Below are positions 32,094 to 39,101 of a DNA stretch of 39,101 bases, piece after piece. A model generated the notes under the pieces. That model was not told where the DNA came from. It was given only the letters and a program-made list of their open reading frames with translations, and ran no database searches. Every line of letters begins with the position of its first letter. The first letter of the stretch is position 1. Origin of the DNA: Chloroflexota bacterium (GTDB taxonomy: Bacteria > Chloroflexota > Dormibacteria > Dormibacterales > Dormibacteraceae); contig VBEK01000132.1 of NCBI GenBank assembly GCA_005889135.1, positions 1 to 39,101 of the forward strand, written 5' to 3'. The position numbers and the translations under genes are program-made.

Positions 32094-32843
32094 CAGGGCC
32101 TCGTGCACTGCGGGAGCGCCGGCCAGGATGTCCCCTGTCTCGAGCCAGGTGTCTCCGCCCGACCAGTCGGTGACCTTGCCACCCGCCTCGAGCACGAGGA
32201 GCGCTCCCGCCGCGACGTCCCAGGTGTTCAGGCCGAGCTCGAAGAATCCGTCAAACGAGCTCGAGGCCGTCCACGCGAGGTCGAGGGCCGCGGCGCCGGC
32301 GCGGCGCAGGTCCTCGAATCGGCCCAGGGCGCCGCTCATGACCGGCAGGTAGCGCCCGAGCAACGCCTTGTTGCGGAAGGGAAAGCCTGTGGCGACGATG
32401 GCGCTCGCGGGCTCGACGTCGCGGTCTCGCTGCAGACGCTCACCGTTCATGTTCGCGCCGCCGCCCGCGACGGCGGTGAGCTCGAGGTCCAGGAACGGAG
32501 CGATGACGACCCCGACCGCGGGCTTGCCGCCGTCGAGCAGCGCGACGGACACCGCCACCACCGGAAGACCTCGGGTGAAGTTCGTGGTCCCGTCGAGCGG
32601 GTCGACCGCCCACATCGTGGACGCACGTACGCCACCGGCCTCCTCCGCGAGGACCGCGACTCCTGGCGCCTCGCGCGCCAGGACCTCCACTATGGCGGCC
32701 TCGGAGTGGCGGTCAGCGGCCGTCACGTAGTCGCCGCGGCCCTTCAGCTCGGCGGCGCCGCCCGGTCGCGGCAGTCCGGTCTCGCGCAGCACGCTGGCGC
32801 CCGCACGCGCGGCGCGCAGCGCCACGGGGAGGAGGTCGCTCAG
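32061..32843 (-). CDS. inositol monophosphatase family protein (apparent CTG start)
   Basis: This 260-residue Mg-dependent, Li-sensitive-type phosphatase has KGRGDYVTAADRHSE (~33-47), LAEEAGG (~65, metal Glu), WAVDPLDGTTNFTRGLP (~78-94, the metal Asp signature) and the C-terminal NTWDVAAGALLVLEAGG (~204-220). The substrate may be inositol-, histidinol- or sugar-phosphate; the sequence does not decide. The amphipathic first helix typical of the family (LSDLLPVALRAARAG) begins at CTG 32843, which overlaps the upstream TGA (CTGA). GTG 32825 is the first standard start and loses six residues. It is coupled to the upstream RAM-domain gene. Confidence 0.85.
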   Translation of the reverse strand: MSDLLPVALRAARAGASVLRETGLPRPGGAAELKGRGDYVTAADRHSEAAIVEVLAREAPGVAVLAEEAGGVRASTMWAVDPLDGTTNFTRGLPVVAVSVALLDGGKPAVGVVIAPFLDLELTAVAGGGANMNGERLQRDRDVEPASAIVATGFPFRNKALLGRYLPVMSGALGRFEDLRRAGAAALDLAWTASSSFDGFFELGLNTWDVAAGALLVLEAGGKVTDWSGGDTWLETGDILAGAPAVHEALLELAAQPPHG

Positions 32844-33130
32844 CCTTTGGTGTCTTCCAGACCGAGGCCGAACATGGCTTCGAGGTCGTGGGCCGAGAAC
32901 TGCTGGAACGCGACCATCGTCTGAGTGCGCTCGATGCCGTCGAGCCGGGTGAGGTGCCGGGTCACCACATTGGCAAGGTCGTCGTGCTCACGCACTCGCA
33001 CGATGGCGACGAAGTCCCACTCGCCGGTCACGGTATAGACCTCGGCCACACCTTCGACGTCGGCGAGCTCGGGCCCAAGCCGCGTGAGCCCCTCGCGCGT
33101 CGATTTGACCAGGATGAAGGCGGTCAGCAA
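32840..33130 (-). CDS. stand-alone Lrp/AsnC ligand-binding (RAM) domain protein
   Basis: The 96-residue protein is only the RAM effector-binding domain of the Lrp/AsnC family, without a DNA-binding helix-turn-helix. It shows the opening TAFILVKS strand, GVAEVYTVTGEWDFVAIVRV (~28-47) and LTRLDGIERTQTMVAF near the end. Such SraA-like proteins bind amino acids and can associate with full-length Lrp proteins. TTG 33130 has no SD and lies 8 nt after minus-strand TAGAAT, so the mRNA is probably leaderless. Its stop overlaps the IMPase start. Confidence 0.82.
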   Translation of the reverse strand: MLTAFILVKSTREGLTRLGPELADVEGVAEVYTVTGEWDFVAIVRVREHDDLANVVTRHLTRLDGIERTQTMVAFQQFSAHDLEAMFGLGLEDTKG

Positions 33131-33138
33131 TTTCCCGG

Positions 33139-33158
33139 ATTCTATAGCCTGCTAGACT
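33139..33158. promoter_or_regulatory. divergent -10 elements of RAM gene and ylxM-ffh
   Basis: Minus-strand TAGAAT (33144-33139) ends 8 nt before TTG 33130. Plus-strand TAGACT (33153-33158) ends 8 nt before ATG 33167. The boxes do not overlap but lie 8 bp apart, so each promoter's upstream region covers the other. Confidence 0.5.
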
Positions 33159-33166
33159 GTCAAGGA

Positions 33167-33469
33167 ATGGCACTTGACAGCCTTCAGACGCGCGGGCGCA
33201 CCCTCGCGCTCTACGAGCGCTATGGCGCCCTGCTGACCGAGCACCAGCGCCAGGTCCTGGACCTCTACCTCCGGAACGATTGGTCGCTGGCCGAGATCGC
33301 TTCGCACCAGCGCACGTCACGCGCGGCCGTGCACGACCTGCTCCGCCGTTCGACGAGGTCGCTGGTGGAGTACGAGAGCAGACTGGGACTTCTGGCGGAG
33401 TCGGCGCGCCGCCGGCGGGAGATCGCGTCATTGCGGCGGAAGCTCGCCCGGCTCGAGGGGACGGTGTAG
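33167..33469 (+). CDS. ylxM: YlxM/SRP-associated helix-turn-helix protein
   Basis: The 100-residue protein has a sigma-70 region 4-like helix-turn-helix. The helix LYERYGALLTEHQRQVLDLYLRNDWSLAEIA-type region (~14-44) is followed by SRAAVHDLLRRSTRSLVEYESRLGL (~49-73) and a basic coiled tail. This is the YlxM (UPF0122) pattern, encoded just upstream of ffh in Gram-positives. YlxM binds SRP RNA and modulates SRP GTPase activity in the species studied. The ATG follows a TAGACT box by 8 nt. The stop TAG abuts the ffh ATG directly. Confidence 0.9.
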   Translation: MALDSLQTRGRTLALYERYGALLTEHQRQVLDLYLRNDWSLAEIASHQRTSRAAVHDLLRRSTRSLVEYESRLGLLAESARRRREIASLRRKLARLEGTV

Positions 33470-34795
33470 ATGTTCGAAGCCCTGGGGGAGCGACTGGCTG
33501 CCGCGCTGAAGAAGATCACCGGCAAGGGTGTGCTGCGCCCGGAGGACGTCGAGGCTGGACTGCGCGAGGTCCGGCTCGCGCTGCTCGAGGCGGACGTCAA
33601 TTTCAAGGTCGTCAAGGGGTTCGTGGAGCGCGTTCGCGCCCGCCTCGAAGGCGCCGAGATCTCGCCCGGCTTGACCGCGCCGCAGACGGTGGTCAAGGCC
33701 GTGAACGATGAGCTCGTGGAGCTGCTGGGCGGCAACGCCGAAGGCCTGCGCTATGACTCCCGGCCTCCCACCGTGCTGATGCTGGTCGGGCTTCAGGGCT
33801 CGGGCAAGACCACGACCGCGGTCAAGCTGGCGGTCCTCGCGCGGCGCGACGGGCACCGCCCGCTGGTCGCCGCGCTCGACTTCCGCCGGCCCGCGGCGGT
33901 GGAGCAGCTGAAGACGCTCGCGGACCGGGAGAGCGTGGCCTTCGCCAAGGGTGAGGGCGCCATCGACGAGGCCCAACGGCTCAACTGCGACGTGGTCGTT
34001 CTCGACACCGCCGGGCGCATGCACGTCGACGCCGAGCTGATGGAGGAGCTGAGGCAGCTGAAGTCGCGAGTCCGTGTCACCGAGACCCTCCTCGTGGCCG
34101 ACTCCATGACGGGCCAGGAGGCGGTGAAGGTGGGGGAGGCCTTCGGGCGCGACGTCGGCGTCGACGGCGTGATCCTGACCAAGCTCGACGGCGACGCCCG
34201 GGGTGGCGCGGCGCTGTCGCTGCGTCTCGCGACCGGGCAGCGCATCCGCTTCGCCGGCACCGGCGAGAAGCCGTCCGACCTCGAGGTCTTCCACGCCGAG
34301 CGCATGGCGTCGCGCATCCTTGGCATGGGCGACGTCCTGACCCTGATCGAGAAGGCCGAGCGGGCGGTGGACAGGGAGAAGGCGGCCGAGGTGGAGAAGC
34401 ACCTCCGCGCTGGCACGCTGAGCTTCGATGACTTCCTGGCTCAGATCCGGCAGTTGCGCGGCATGGGCTCGCTCGAATCGATGCTCGACATGGTCCCCGG
34501 CGGCGGGCAGCTCAAGGGTCAGCTCGCCGGCGCCGATCCGGAGAGAGAGATGAAGAGGATGGAGGCGATCATCCTGTCGATGACCCCGCGCGAGCGGGCT
34601 CACCCCGACCTAATCGACGGCGCGCGCAAGCGCCGGATCGCCCGCGGCAGCGGCGCGCAGCCCGCCGACGTCAACCGGCTGCTCAAGGCGCGTGAGGCGA
34701 TGCAGAAGCTTGCCAAACAGTTCGGAGCGCTCAACCGGAAGGGCAGGTTGGGCGCCCTACCCAGGATTCAGGGACAAGGAGGCGCAGGTTGGTAA
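33470..34795 (+). CDS. ffh: signal recognition particle protein Ffh (shortened insertion box)
   Basis: This 441-residue SRP54 GTPase recognises signal peptides and binds SRP RNA. The N domain starts [16 protein letters not shown]. The G domain has G1 [15 protein letters not shown] (~106-120), [12 protein letters not shown] (~139), DTAGRMHVD (~178) and [10 protein letters not shown] (~237-246). The M domain carries [15 protein letters not shown] (~393-407). The stretch between the EQL helix and VLDTAGR is about ten residues shorter than in E. coli Ffh and lacks the usual G-x-x-P segment of the insertion box. The M domain also keeps its Gly/Met-rich MVPGGGQ linker. It overlaps rpsP by 7 bp. Confidence 0.94.
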   Translation: MFEALGERLAAALKKITGKGVLRPEDVEAGLREVRLALLEADVNFKVVKGFVERVRARLEGAEISPGLTAPQTVVKAVNDELVELLGGNAEGLRYDSRPPTVLMLVGLQGSGKTTTAVKLAVLARRDGHRPLVAALDFRRPAAVEQLKTLADRESVAFAKGEGAIDEAQRLNCDVVVLDTAGRMHVDAELMEELRQLKSRVRVTETLLVADSMTGQEAVKVGEAFGRDVGVDGVILTKLDGDARGGAALSLRLATGQRIRFAGTGEKPSDLEVFHAERMASRILGMGDVLTLIEKAERAVDREKAAEVEKHLRAGTLSFDDFLAQIRQLRGMGSLESMLDMVPGGGQLKGQLAGADPEREMKRMEAIILSMTPRERAHPDLIDGARKRRIARGSGAQPADVNRLLKAREAMQKLAKQFGALNRKGRLGALPRIQGQGGAGW

Positions 34796-35061
34796 AGATC
34801 AGGCTGAGGCGGATGGGGGCGAAGAAACACCCCTTCTACCGCCTCGTGGTGGCGGACGCGCGCTCGCCGCGCGACGGACGCTTTATCGAGCACCTCGGGT
34901 ACTACGACCCGATGACCGACCCGGTGCAGGTCAAGATCGATGTGGACAAAGTGATGAAGTGGCTGCAGCAGGGCGCCCAGCCCAGCGAAGCGGCGCGCAG
35001 CCTCTTGAAGCGGGAGGGAATCCTTGAGCGACGTGCAGAGAAGCCGACCCCCACAGCGTGA
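34789..35061 (+). CDS. rpsP: 30S ribosomal protein S16 (bS16)
   Basis: The 90-residue bS16 begins [30 protein letters not shown], the conserved family start, and has [11 protein letters not shown] (~33-43) and an RAEKPTPTA tail. TTG 34789 has a perfect AAGGAGG (34776-34782) 6 nt upstream, placed inside the end of ffh. Its 3' end overlaps khpA by 38 bp. Confidence 0.96.
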   Translation: MVKIRLRRMGAKKHPFYRLVVADARSPRDGRFIEHLGYYDPMTDPVQVKIDVDKVMKWLQQGAQPSEAARSLLKREGILERRAEKPTPTA

Positions 35062-35485
35062 CTTTCGGCGCGGCGGAAGCGGTGGTGGCTACAACCGAGG
35101 TGGCGGCGGAGGGTACAACCGCGGCGGCGGTGGCTTTCGGCGCGACCGGGAGCGGGGCCCAATGCCCGGCGGGCCCAGCATCGACTACCGGGCGCTCGTC
35201 GAGTTCGTGGCCAAGTCGCTGGCGGGTAAGCCGGACGAGGTCACCGTCGAGGCGTTCGAGCGAGGCGGCGCGACCGTGGCCATCAAGGTCAAGCTCGCCG
35301 ATGAGGACATCGGCCGCTTCATCGGCAAGGCCGGCCGCAACATCGAGGCCATCCGCACCCTGGTCCGCGTGGCGTCCTCGCGTGACCGCGGCAAGCGTGT
35401 CTTCGTCGATCTCGCGAACCCATCCCTCTCCTCCGGCCACTTTTCGCCCCGCGGCCCTCGATCGGGCGGCGAGGTGAGGGCATGA
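35024..35485 (+). CDS. khpA: KhpA-type KH-domain RNA-binding protein with Gly/Arg-rich N-terminal extension
   Basis: The 153-residue protein has a KH domain (~53-135) with the GxxG loop in [16 protein letters not shown] (~93-108), as in the small RNA chaperone KhpA between rpsP and rimM in Gram-positives. KhpA is normally about 75-80 residues. Here a ~48-residue low-complexity tail precedes it, rich in Gly, Arg, Asn and Tyr, with two GGYNRGGGG-like units and FRRDRER. TTG 35024 has GGAGGGA a few nt upstream, inside rpsP; ATG 35162 would give a conventional short KhpA but has a weaker site. The ATGA overlap with rimM couples them. Confidence 0.88.
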   Translation: MSDVQRSRPPQRDFRRGGSGGGYNRGGGGGYNRGGGGFRRDRERGPMPGGPSIDYRALVEFVAKSLAGKPDEVTVEAFERGGATVAIKVKLADEDIGRFIGKAGRNIEAIRTLVRVASSRDRGKRVFVDLANPSLSSGHFSPRGPRSGGEVRA

Positions 35486-35976
35486 TCCGGGTGGGGCAGG
35501 TGATGGGGGCGTACGGGCTTGCCGGAGCTGTCAAGGTTCTACCCTTGACAGATTTCGAGGACCGGTTTGATCCCGGCGCCAGGCTCGTCCTCGACGGCTG
35601 CGCGCGCGAGGTGGAGTGGAGCCGGGAAGGCCACCCGGGTCTCGTGGTGAAGCTCCAGGGCATTGACAACCGGACCTTCGCCGAGCTCTTCCGCGGCCGG
35701 TACCTGGAGGTGCCGCAAGAAGAGATGCGAGAGCTGGAGACAGGCCGCTTCTACCACCGCCAGGTCATCGGCCTCGCCGTCGTGAACACGGCGGGTGAAT
35801 CCATCGGGGTAGTCGAAGAGGTTCTCGAGCGGCCGGCCAACGACGTGTGGGTCAGCCGCCGCGGCTCGATCGAGCATCTGATCCCGGCGACGAAGGACGC
35901 GGTCATCGAGGTCGATCTTGCCCAGGGTCGGGTCGTGGTCGCCGACTGGGTCTTCAAGTTCGAGGACGCCGGATGA
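35482..35976 (+). CDS. rimM: ribosome maturation factor RimM
   Basis: This 164-residue factor assists assembly of the 30S head and binds S19. The N-terminal RimM barrel has [26 protein letters not shown] (~4-29). The C-terminal PRC-barrel has [13 protein letters not shown] (~88-100), [10 protein letters not shown] and [23 protein letters not shown]. Length is typical. ATG 35482 overlaps the khpA stop, and the stop overlaps trmD (ATGA both times). Confidence 0.95.
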   Translation: MIRVGQVMGAYGLAGAVKVLPLTDFEDRFDPGARLVLDGCAREVEWSREGHPGLVVKLQGIDNRTFAELFRGRYLEVPQEEMRELETGRFYHRQVIGLAVVNTAGESIGVVEEVLERPANDVWVSRRGSIEHLIPATKDAVIEVDLAQGRVVVADWVFKFEDAG

Positions 35977-36647
35977 GATTCGACGTGGTCACCATCTTCC
36001 CGGCCATGTTCGGCCCTGTGTTCCACCAGGGCGTGGTCGGCCGCGCCATCGAGCGAGGCGTGATCGGCTTCCAGGCGCACGACCTGCGCGAGTTCACTCA
36101 CGACAGGCACCGCCAGGTCGACGACATGCCGTTCGGCGGTGGTCCGGGGATGGTCATGAAGCCGGAGCCGGTGATCGAGGCGGTGGAATCGATCCGCGCC
36201 GCCAACCCCGGGCCCGTCGTTCTCATGGAGCCGTGGGGAGAGCGTCTCGACCATCGCGTCGCGTCCGAGCTTGCGGAAGAAGCTGGACTCATCATCGTTT
36301 GCGGCCGGTACGAGGGCATCGACGACCGTGTGCGCACGGCCCTCGACGCCCGCGAGATCTCGATCGGCGACTACGTCCTGAGCGGCGGCGAGATCCCGGC
36401 CATGGTCCTGGTCGACGCGGTGGCCCGGCTCGTGCCGGGCGTCGTCGGCGATCCCGAGTCCCTGACCCAGGACAGCTTCGCGGAGGAGATGACCGGCTGG
36501 CCGCAGTTCACGCGTCCCGCCGAATACCGGGGCATGTCGGTCCCCGACGTGCTGCTCTCCGGCGACCACGCGCGCATCAAGCAGTGGCGGCGGCAGCAGG
36601 CGGCGCAGAGGCGCGTTTCACATCCCAAGGAGTTGAAGAAGACATGA
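35973..36647 (+). CDS. trmD: tRNA (guanine-37 N1)-methyltransferase
   Basis: The 224-residue SPOUT methyltransferase makes m1G37 in tRNAs with G36, preventing frameshifting. It has [11 protein letters not shown] (~3-13), [16 protein letters not shown] (~50-65), the trefoil-knot segments [13 protein letters not shown] (~109-121) and [11 protein letters not shown] (~130-140), and the C-terminal [16 protein letters not shown] (~193-208). Length fits. It overlaps both neighbours by 4 bp. Confidence 0.96.
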   Translation: MRFDVVTIFPAMFGPVFHQGVVGRAIERGVIGFQAHDLREFTHDRHRQVDDMPFGGGPGMVMKPEPVIEAVESIRAANPGPVVLMEPWGERLDHRVASELAEEAGLIIVCGRYEGIDDRVRTALDAREISIGDYVLSGGEIPAMVLVDAVARLVPGVVGDPESLTQDSFAEEMTGWPQFTRPAEYRGMSVPDVLLSGDHARIKQWRRQQAAQRRVSHPKELKKT

Positions 36648-37078
36648 ACGTGATCGAGCAGCTCGAGAAGGAGCAGCAGAAAAAGAAGACTCCCGCGCTG
36701 CGTGCCGGCGACACCGTGCGCGTGCACGCCAAGGTCGTCGAGGGCACGCGGGAGCGCATCCAGGTGTTCGAGGGCACGGTCATCCGCGTGACCGGCGGAG
36801 GCCTGCGGCGCAACTTCACCGTGCGCCGTGTCACGCACGGCGTGGGCGTCGAGAGGACCTTCATGATCCACTCGCCGCGCATCGACAAGATCGATGTGCT
36901 GCGCCATGGCGATGTGCGCCAGGGCCGGCTCTACTACCTGCGCGGGAAGGTGGGTCGCGAGGCTCGCATCCGCGAGCGGAGGCGACTGGTGGCGGAGGGA
37001 GCGGAGGTCGAAGAGCCCGAGGAGCAGGCGGTGGAGGAGGTTGTTGAGGAGCCGGAGGCCGAGACGCAGGAGGCGTAA
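36644..37078 (+). CDS. rplS: 50S ribosomal protein L19 (bL19) with acidic tail
   Basis: The 144-residue bL19 has FPAFxxGDTVRV-type start ([15 protein letters not shown], ~20-34), [23 protein letters not shown] (~41-63), [15 protein letters not shown] and KLYYLRxxxGKxARI-like [19 protein letters not shown]. It is about 25-30 residues longer than the usual ~115, with a Glu/Val-rich acidic C-terminus. ATG 36644 overlaps trmD and has AAGGAG about 12 nt upstream. Confidence 0.95.
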   Translation: MNVIEQLEKEQQKKKTPALRAGDTVRVHAKVVEGTRERIQVFEGTVIRVTGGGLRRNFTVRRVTHGVGVERTFMIHSPRIDKIDVLRHGDVRQGRLYYLRGKVGREARIRERRRLVAEGAEVEEPEEQAVEEVVEEPEAETQEA

Positions 37079-37092
37079 GCCTGTAAAGGGGC

Positions 37093-37121
37093 TTGGCCGT
37101 CTCCAAGATGCCTCGTACGCT
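37093..37121 (+). promoter_or_regulatory. sigma70-type promoter of rnhB
   Basis: TTGGCC (37093-37098), a 17-bp spacer and TACGCT (37116-37121) form the best-matched two-box promoter in the window. It ends 10 nt before the rnhB ATG. There is no SD, so rnhB is probably leaderless. Confidence 0.6.
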
Positions 37122-37131
37122 GCTTCTCTAA

Positions 37132-37761
37132 ATGCGTCCGCAGCTCTGGAAGTTCGAGCGTCGGGCCCACGCCATGGGCTACGAGGTGGTTGCCGGCGTC
37201 GACGAGGTGGGCATGGGCCCGCTCGCCGGCCCCGTGGTGGCGGGAGCGGTCGTGCTCCGGCTCGGTGACCGCATACCGGGCCTGAACGACTCCAAGCTGA
37301 TGACCGCGGACGAGCGCGAGCGCGTCGACCGGATCATTCGCCGCCGTGCCGTGGCCGTGTCGCTGTGCGCGGTCGACCACACGCAGGTCAATCGGCTGGG
37401 CCTCTACAAGGCGCGAATGCTCGCGCATGCCGGTGCGGTGGCGGGCCTCAGCGTGAGGGCGGAGTACCTGCTCGTCGACGCGTTCGACGTGCCGGATGCG
37501 CCCCTGCCGCAGCTGGCGGTGGTGCGCGGCGACAAGATCTGCGCCTCGATCATGGCCGCGAGCATCGTGGCCAAGGTCGCCCGCGACAAAACGATGATCG
37601 AGTACGACCGCATCTACCCCGGCTGGGGGTTTGCCGACCACAAGGGATACGCCACTCCGTCGCATCGCGCCGCGATCCGGCGACTCGGCCCGAGCCCGAT
37701 CCACCGGACGTCTTGGGCGCCGTTCCGCGTCTCCGAGCTGCTCGAAGCCCAGCCGAGCTAG
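37132..37761 (+). CDS. rnhB: ribonuclease HII (GMG in place of GRG motif)
   Basis: This 209-residue enzyme removes ribonucleotides from DNA. It has GVDEVGMGPLAGPVVAGAV (~22-40, catalytic Asp-Glu), DSKLMTADER (~57), the LVDAFDVPD Asp (~108-116), GDKICASIMAASIVAKVARDK (~125-145) and HKGYATPSHRAAI (~167-179). The catalytic DE(D)D set is intact. However, the Gly-Arg-Gly motif that reads the RNA-DNA junction is GMG here. It starts at ATG 37132 behind a clear promoter and overlaps yraN's likely start. Confidence 0.92.
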   Translation: MRPQLWKFERRAHAMGYEVVAGVDEVGMGPLAGPVVAGAVVLRLGDRIPGLNDSKLMTADERERVDRIIRRRAVAVSLCAVDHTQVNRLGLYKARMLAHAGAVAGLSVRAEYLLVDAFDVPDAPLPQLAVVRGDKICASIMAASIVAKVARDKTMIEYDRIYPGWGFADHKGYATPSHRAAIRRLGPSPIHRTSWAPFRVSELLEAQPS

Positions 37762-38096
37762 GCCGCGCGGGCGAGCGCGCCGCCGCGAGATTCCTGCGGG
37801 CACGCGGCTACGAAGTGGTCGGCGCAGGCTTCCTCGCCCGGAGGGGCGAGCTCGACCTGGTGTGCCGGCGAGGCCTCGAGCTGGTGGTCGTCGAGGTGAA
37901 GACGCGCCGCGGCGACGCGTTCGGCACGCCCCTGGAAGGCGTCGGCCCGCGCAAGCGCAAATCGCTGCTGGCCGCCGCCGCTGAGTACCGCGCCCTCGCG
38001 GAGTGGCGCGGACCAATCCGCTACGCGGTCGTCGGCGTGACGGTGAGGCGCGACGGCGGTTTCGAAGTCGAGCTGATCGAGGACCCCTTTGACTAG
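37759..38096 (+). CDS. YraN/UPF0102 nuclease-fold protein (start unresolved)
   Basis: About 112 residues match the UPF0102 family, a restriction-endonuclease-like fold of unknown role usually encoded next to rnhB. Motifs are LGRAGERAAARFLRARGYEVV (start to ~21), RRGELDLVCRRG (~28-39, the ELD metal motif) and VVVEVKTRRGDAFG (~44-57, the VExK motif). The family's conserved LGxxGE start lies right at the rnhB stop. No ATG/GTG/TTG precedes it nearby in frame. CTA 37759, overlapping TAG as CTAG, is the only codon at the right place. GTG 37816 would delete the first helix. It ends in a GACTAGTC palindrome shared with the convergent gene. Confidence 0.8.
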
Positions 38097-39101
38097 TCGG
38101 GCCCTCGCGGCAATCCGAGGGTGTGCATCGGCGCGACGGGCAGGATGCCGTCGGCATCGCTCTTGACGATCTGCCATCCGCCTTCGTGGACCATCCAGTG
38201 ATGGCGACCGCAGAGAAGCACCATGTTCTCCAGCTCGAGGCCGCCGCCGTTGATCCAGTGCACGATGTGATGGCCGTCGCACCAGGACGCAGGGCGTTCG
38301 CATCCCGGCCACTGGCAGTGCTGGTCGCGCGCGACCAGCGCCCGGCGCTTGGGCCCTGCGATCACCCTCTGCGCCCGGCCGACATCGATCACCACCGAGT
38401 CCTGAAGCAGGACCCGCGTCAGGCTCGAGTCGCAGGCCCAGCGCTCCACGGTCTTGGACGAGACCGGAAGCGAGAACTCGGTCTCGGCGCCCGGCGCGCC
38501 CAGCAGGCCGAGCAAGGTCTCGATCGAGCTCGTGACCTGCATCTGGACTTTGACCTTGCCTCCGTGCGTGGCGAGCTCGACGATCGCGTCTCCGAGCCGC
38601 TTCTCGCGGTCGCGGTGGTCGTGCTTGCCCATGGGCTTCGCCAGGCGTTCGAGCGTGGTCCGCACGGCGGCGCCGCCCACCGGGTCGAGGACGCCGTTGA
38701 GCACCAGGCAGCCGTCCTCGGCCGTGCTCATGGAGAGGCGACGATTCTCGACCAGGTCGGCTTGCTCCTCGGCCACCTCTTGCGGCCGCAGCGAGTGCCG
38801 GTAGTGGAGGGACTCGTGGTAGAACCTGCCCGGCGAGAGCTTCTTGGCCAGGCCGAGGAGCTTGGACTCGTCGAAGCCCTCGCCGACCGCGACCGCCGTC
38901 CTCGCCATCACCGCCAGGTGCTGGATGCCGAGCTCACCGTTGTAGAGCGCGTCTTCGCTTCGCGGCATCTGGGGCAGCTTCTCGCCGATGCGCACCCGGT
39001 CGGCGGCGACGTTGTGGGTCAGCCGGCAGTTGTGGCGCAGCCAATCGATCGTGGTCTGCTCCCGCTCCTCTTCATCGGTGTCGTCGAGCGCGGCCAGGGC
39101 C
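38093..39101 (-). CDS. DUF222/HNH endonuclease (13E12-repeat type), 5' end beyond window
   Basis: At least 335 residues of a DUF222-HNH protein are present, and the N-terminus runs past the window edge. The DUF222 region includes LPQMPRSEDALYNGELG and the later VLDPVGGAAVRTTLERL. The C-terminal HNH domain has the zinc-binding/HNH pattern CQWPGCERPASWCDGHHIVHW, then LENMVLLCGRHHWMVHEGGW. These proteins are multi-copy in Actinobacteria (13E12 repeats) and some related soil lineages, and may be mobile or defence-linked. The activity is unproven. The stop overlaps yraN's stop by 4 bp. Confidence 0.88.
   Translation of the reverse strand, partial: ALAALDDTDEEEREQTTIDWLRHNCRLTHNVAADRVRIGEKLPQMPRSEDALYNGELGIQHLAVMARTAVAVGEGFDESKLLGLAKKLSPGRFYHESLHYRHSLRPQEVAEEQADLVENRRLSMSTAEDGCLVLNGVLDPVGGAAVRTTLERLAKPMGKHDHRDREKRLGDAIVELATHGGKVKVQMQVTSSIETLLGLLGAPGAETEFSLPVSSKTVERWACDSSLTRVLLQDSVVIDVGRAQRVIAGPKRRALVARDQHCQWPGCERPASWCDGHHIVHWINGGGLELENMVLLCGRHHWMVHEGGWQIVKSDADGILPVAPMHTLGLPRGPD

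Overview
The window is a 39.1-kb, very GC-rich and gene-dense bacterial chromosome segment. Three things point to a high-GC Terrabacteria lineage. The order of the housekeeping genes from 12.8 to 38.1 kb (rpmB, asp23, fakA, degV, recG, rsmD, coaD, sepIVA-like, rpmF, fabD, acpP, rnc, smc, ftsY, ylxM, ffh, rpsP, khpA, rimM, trmD, rplS, rnhB, yraN) resembles the Bacillus recG-to-rnhB supercluster. The SepIVA-like coiled-coil protein, a GlgM/GlgC pair and a DUF222-HNH (13E12-type) protein are otherwise typical of Actinobacteria. SelD is itself a selenoprotein. A Chloroflexota/Dormibacterota-like or deep actinobacterial soil organism fits best; this is inference, with no marker-gene search run.

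Layout. 1-374: 3' end of 23S rRNA, with no 5S gene behind it. 541-7595: a lumazine-synthase-like protein lacking the catalytic loop, a PQQ-propeller lipoprotein with a small FMN-barrel protein, a large M16C metalloprotease, and a three-gene membrane module built on one repeated two-helix domain. 7587-12790: formimidoyltransferase, an AcuC-type deacetylase, an FMN-barrel protein, and glycogen/maltose-1-phosphate genes glgM-glgC. 12845-20646: rpmB facing asp23-fakA-degV, an MpaB-type oxygenase, an FTR1-like transporter with a small partner, a membrane-anchored unknown, and recG. 20661-20768: 42-bp palindromic repeats. 20757-38096: extradiol dioxygenase, selD (UGA-Sec), then the supercluster with fatty-acid, RNA-processing, chromosome and SRP genes. 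38093-end: a truncated DUF222-HNH gene.

Two genome-wide habits stand out. First, many operon-leading genes have a TANNNT -10 hexamer only 6-11 nt before the start codon and no Shine-Dalgarno, the signature of leaderless mRNAs. At least five divergent gene pairs share overlapping, near-symmetric -10 elements in gaps as small as 20-28 bp. Second, several genes inside operons (sepIVA-like, rnc, ftsY, the IMPase, yraN, and possibly fabD and the lipoprotein) have no ATG/GTG/TTG start compatible with their conserved N-termini. Instead they begin at CTG, ATA or CTA codons, usually overlapping the preceding stop codon (CTGA, ATAA, ATAG, CTAG). smc appears to start at a leaderless CTG.

Functionally, the supercluster ties together fatty-acid activation and synthesis (FakA/DegV, FabD, AcpP), ribosome and tRNA maturation (RsmD, RNase III, RimM, TrmD, L28, L32, S16, L19), protein targeting (Ffh, FtsY, YlxM), CoA synthesis and chromosome maintenance (RecG, SMC, RNase HII).
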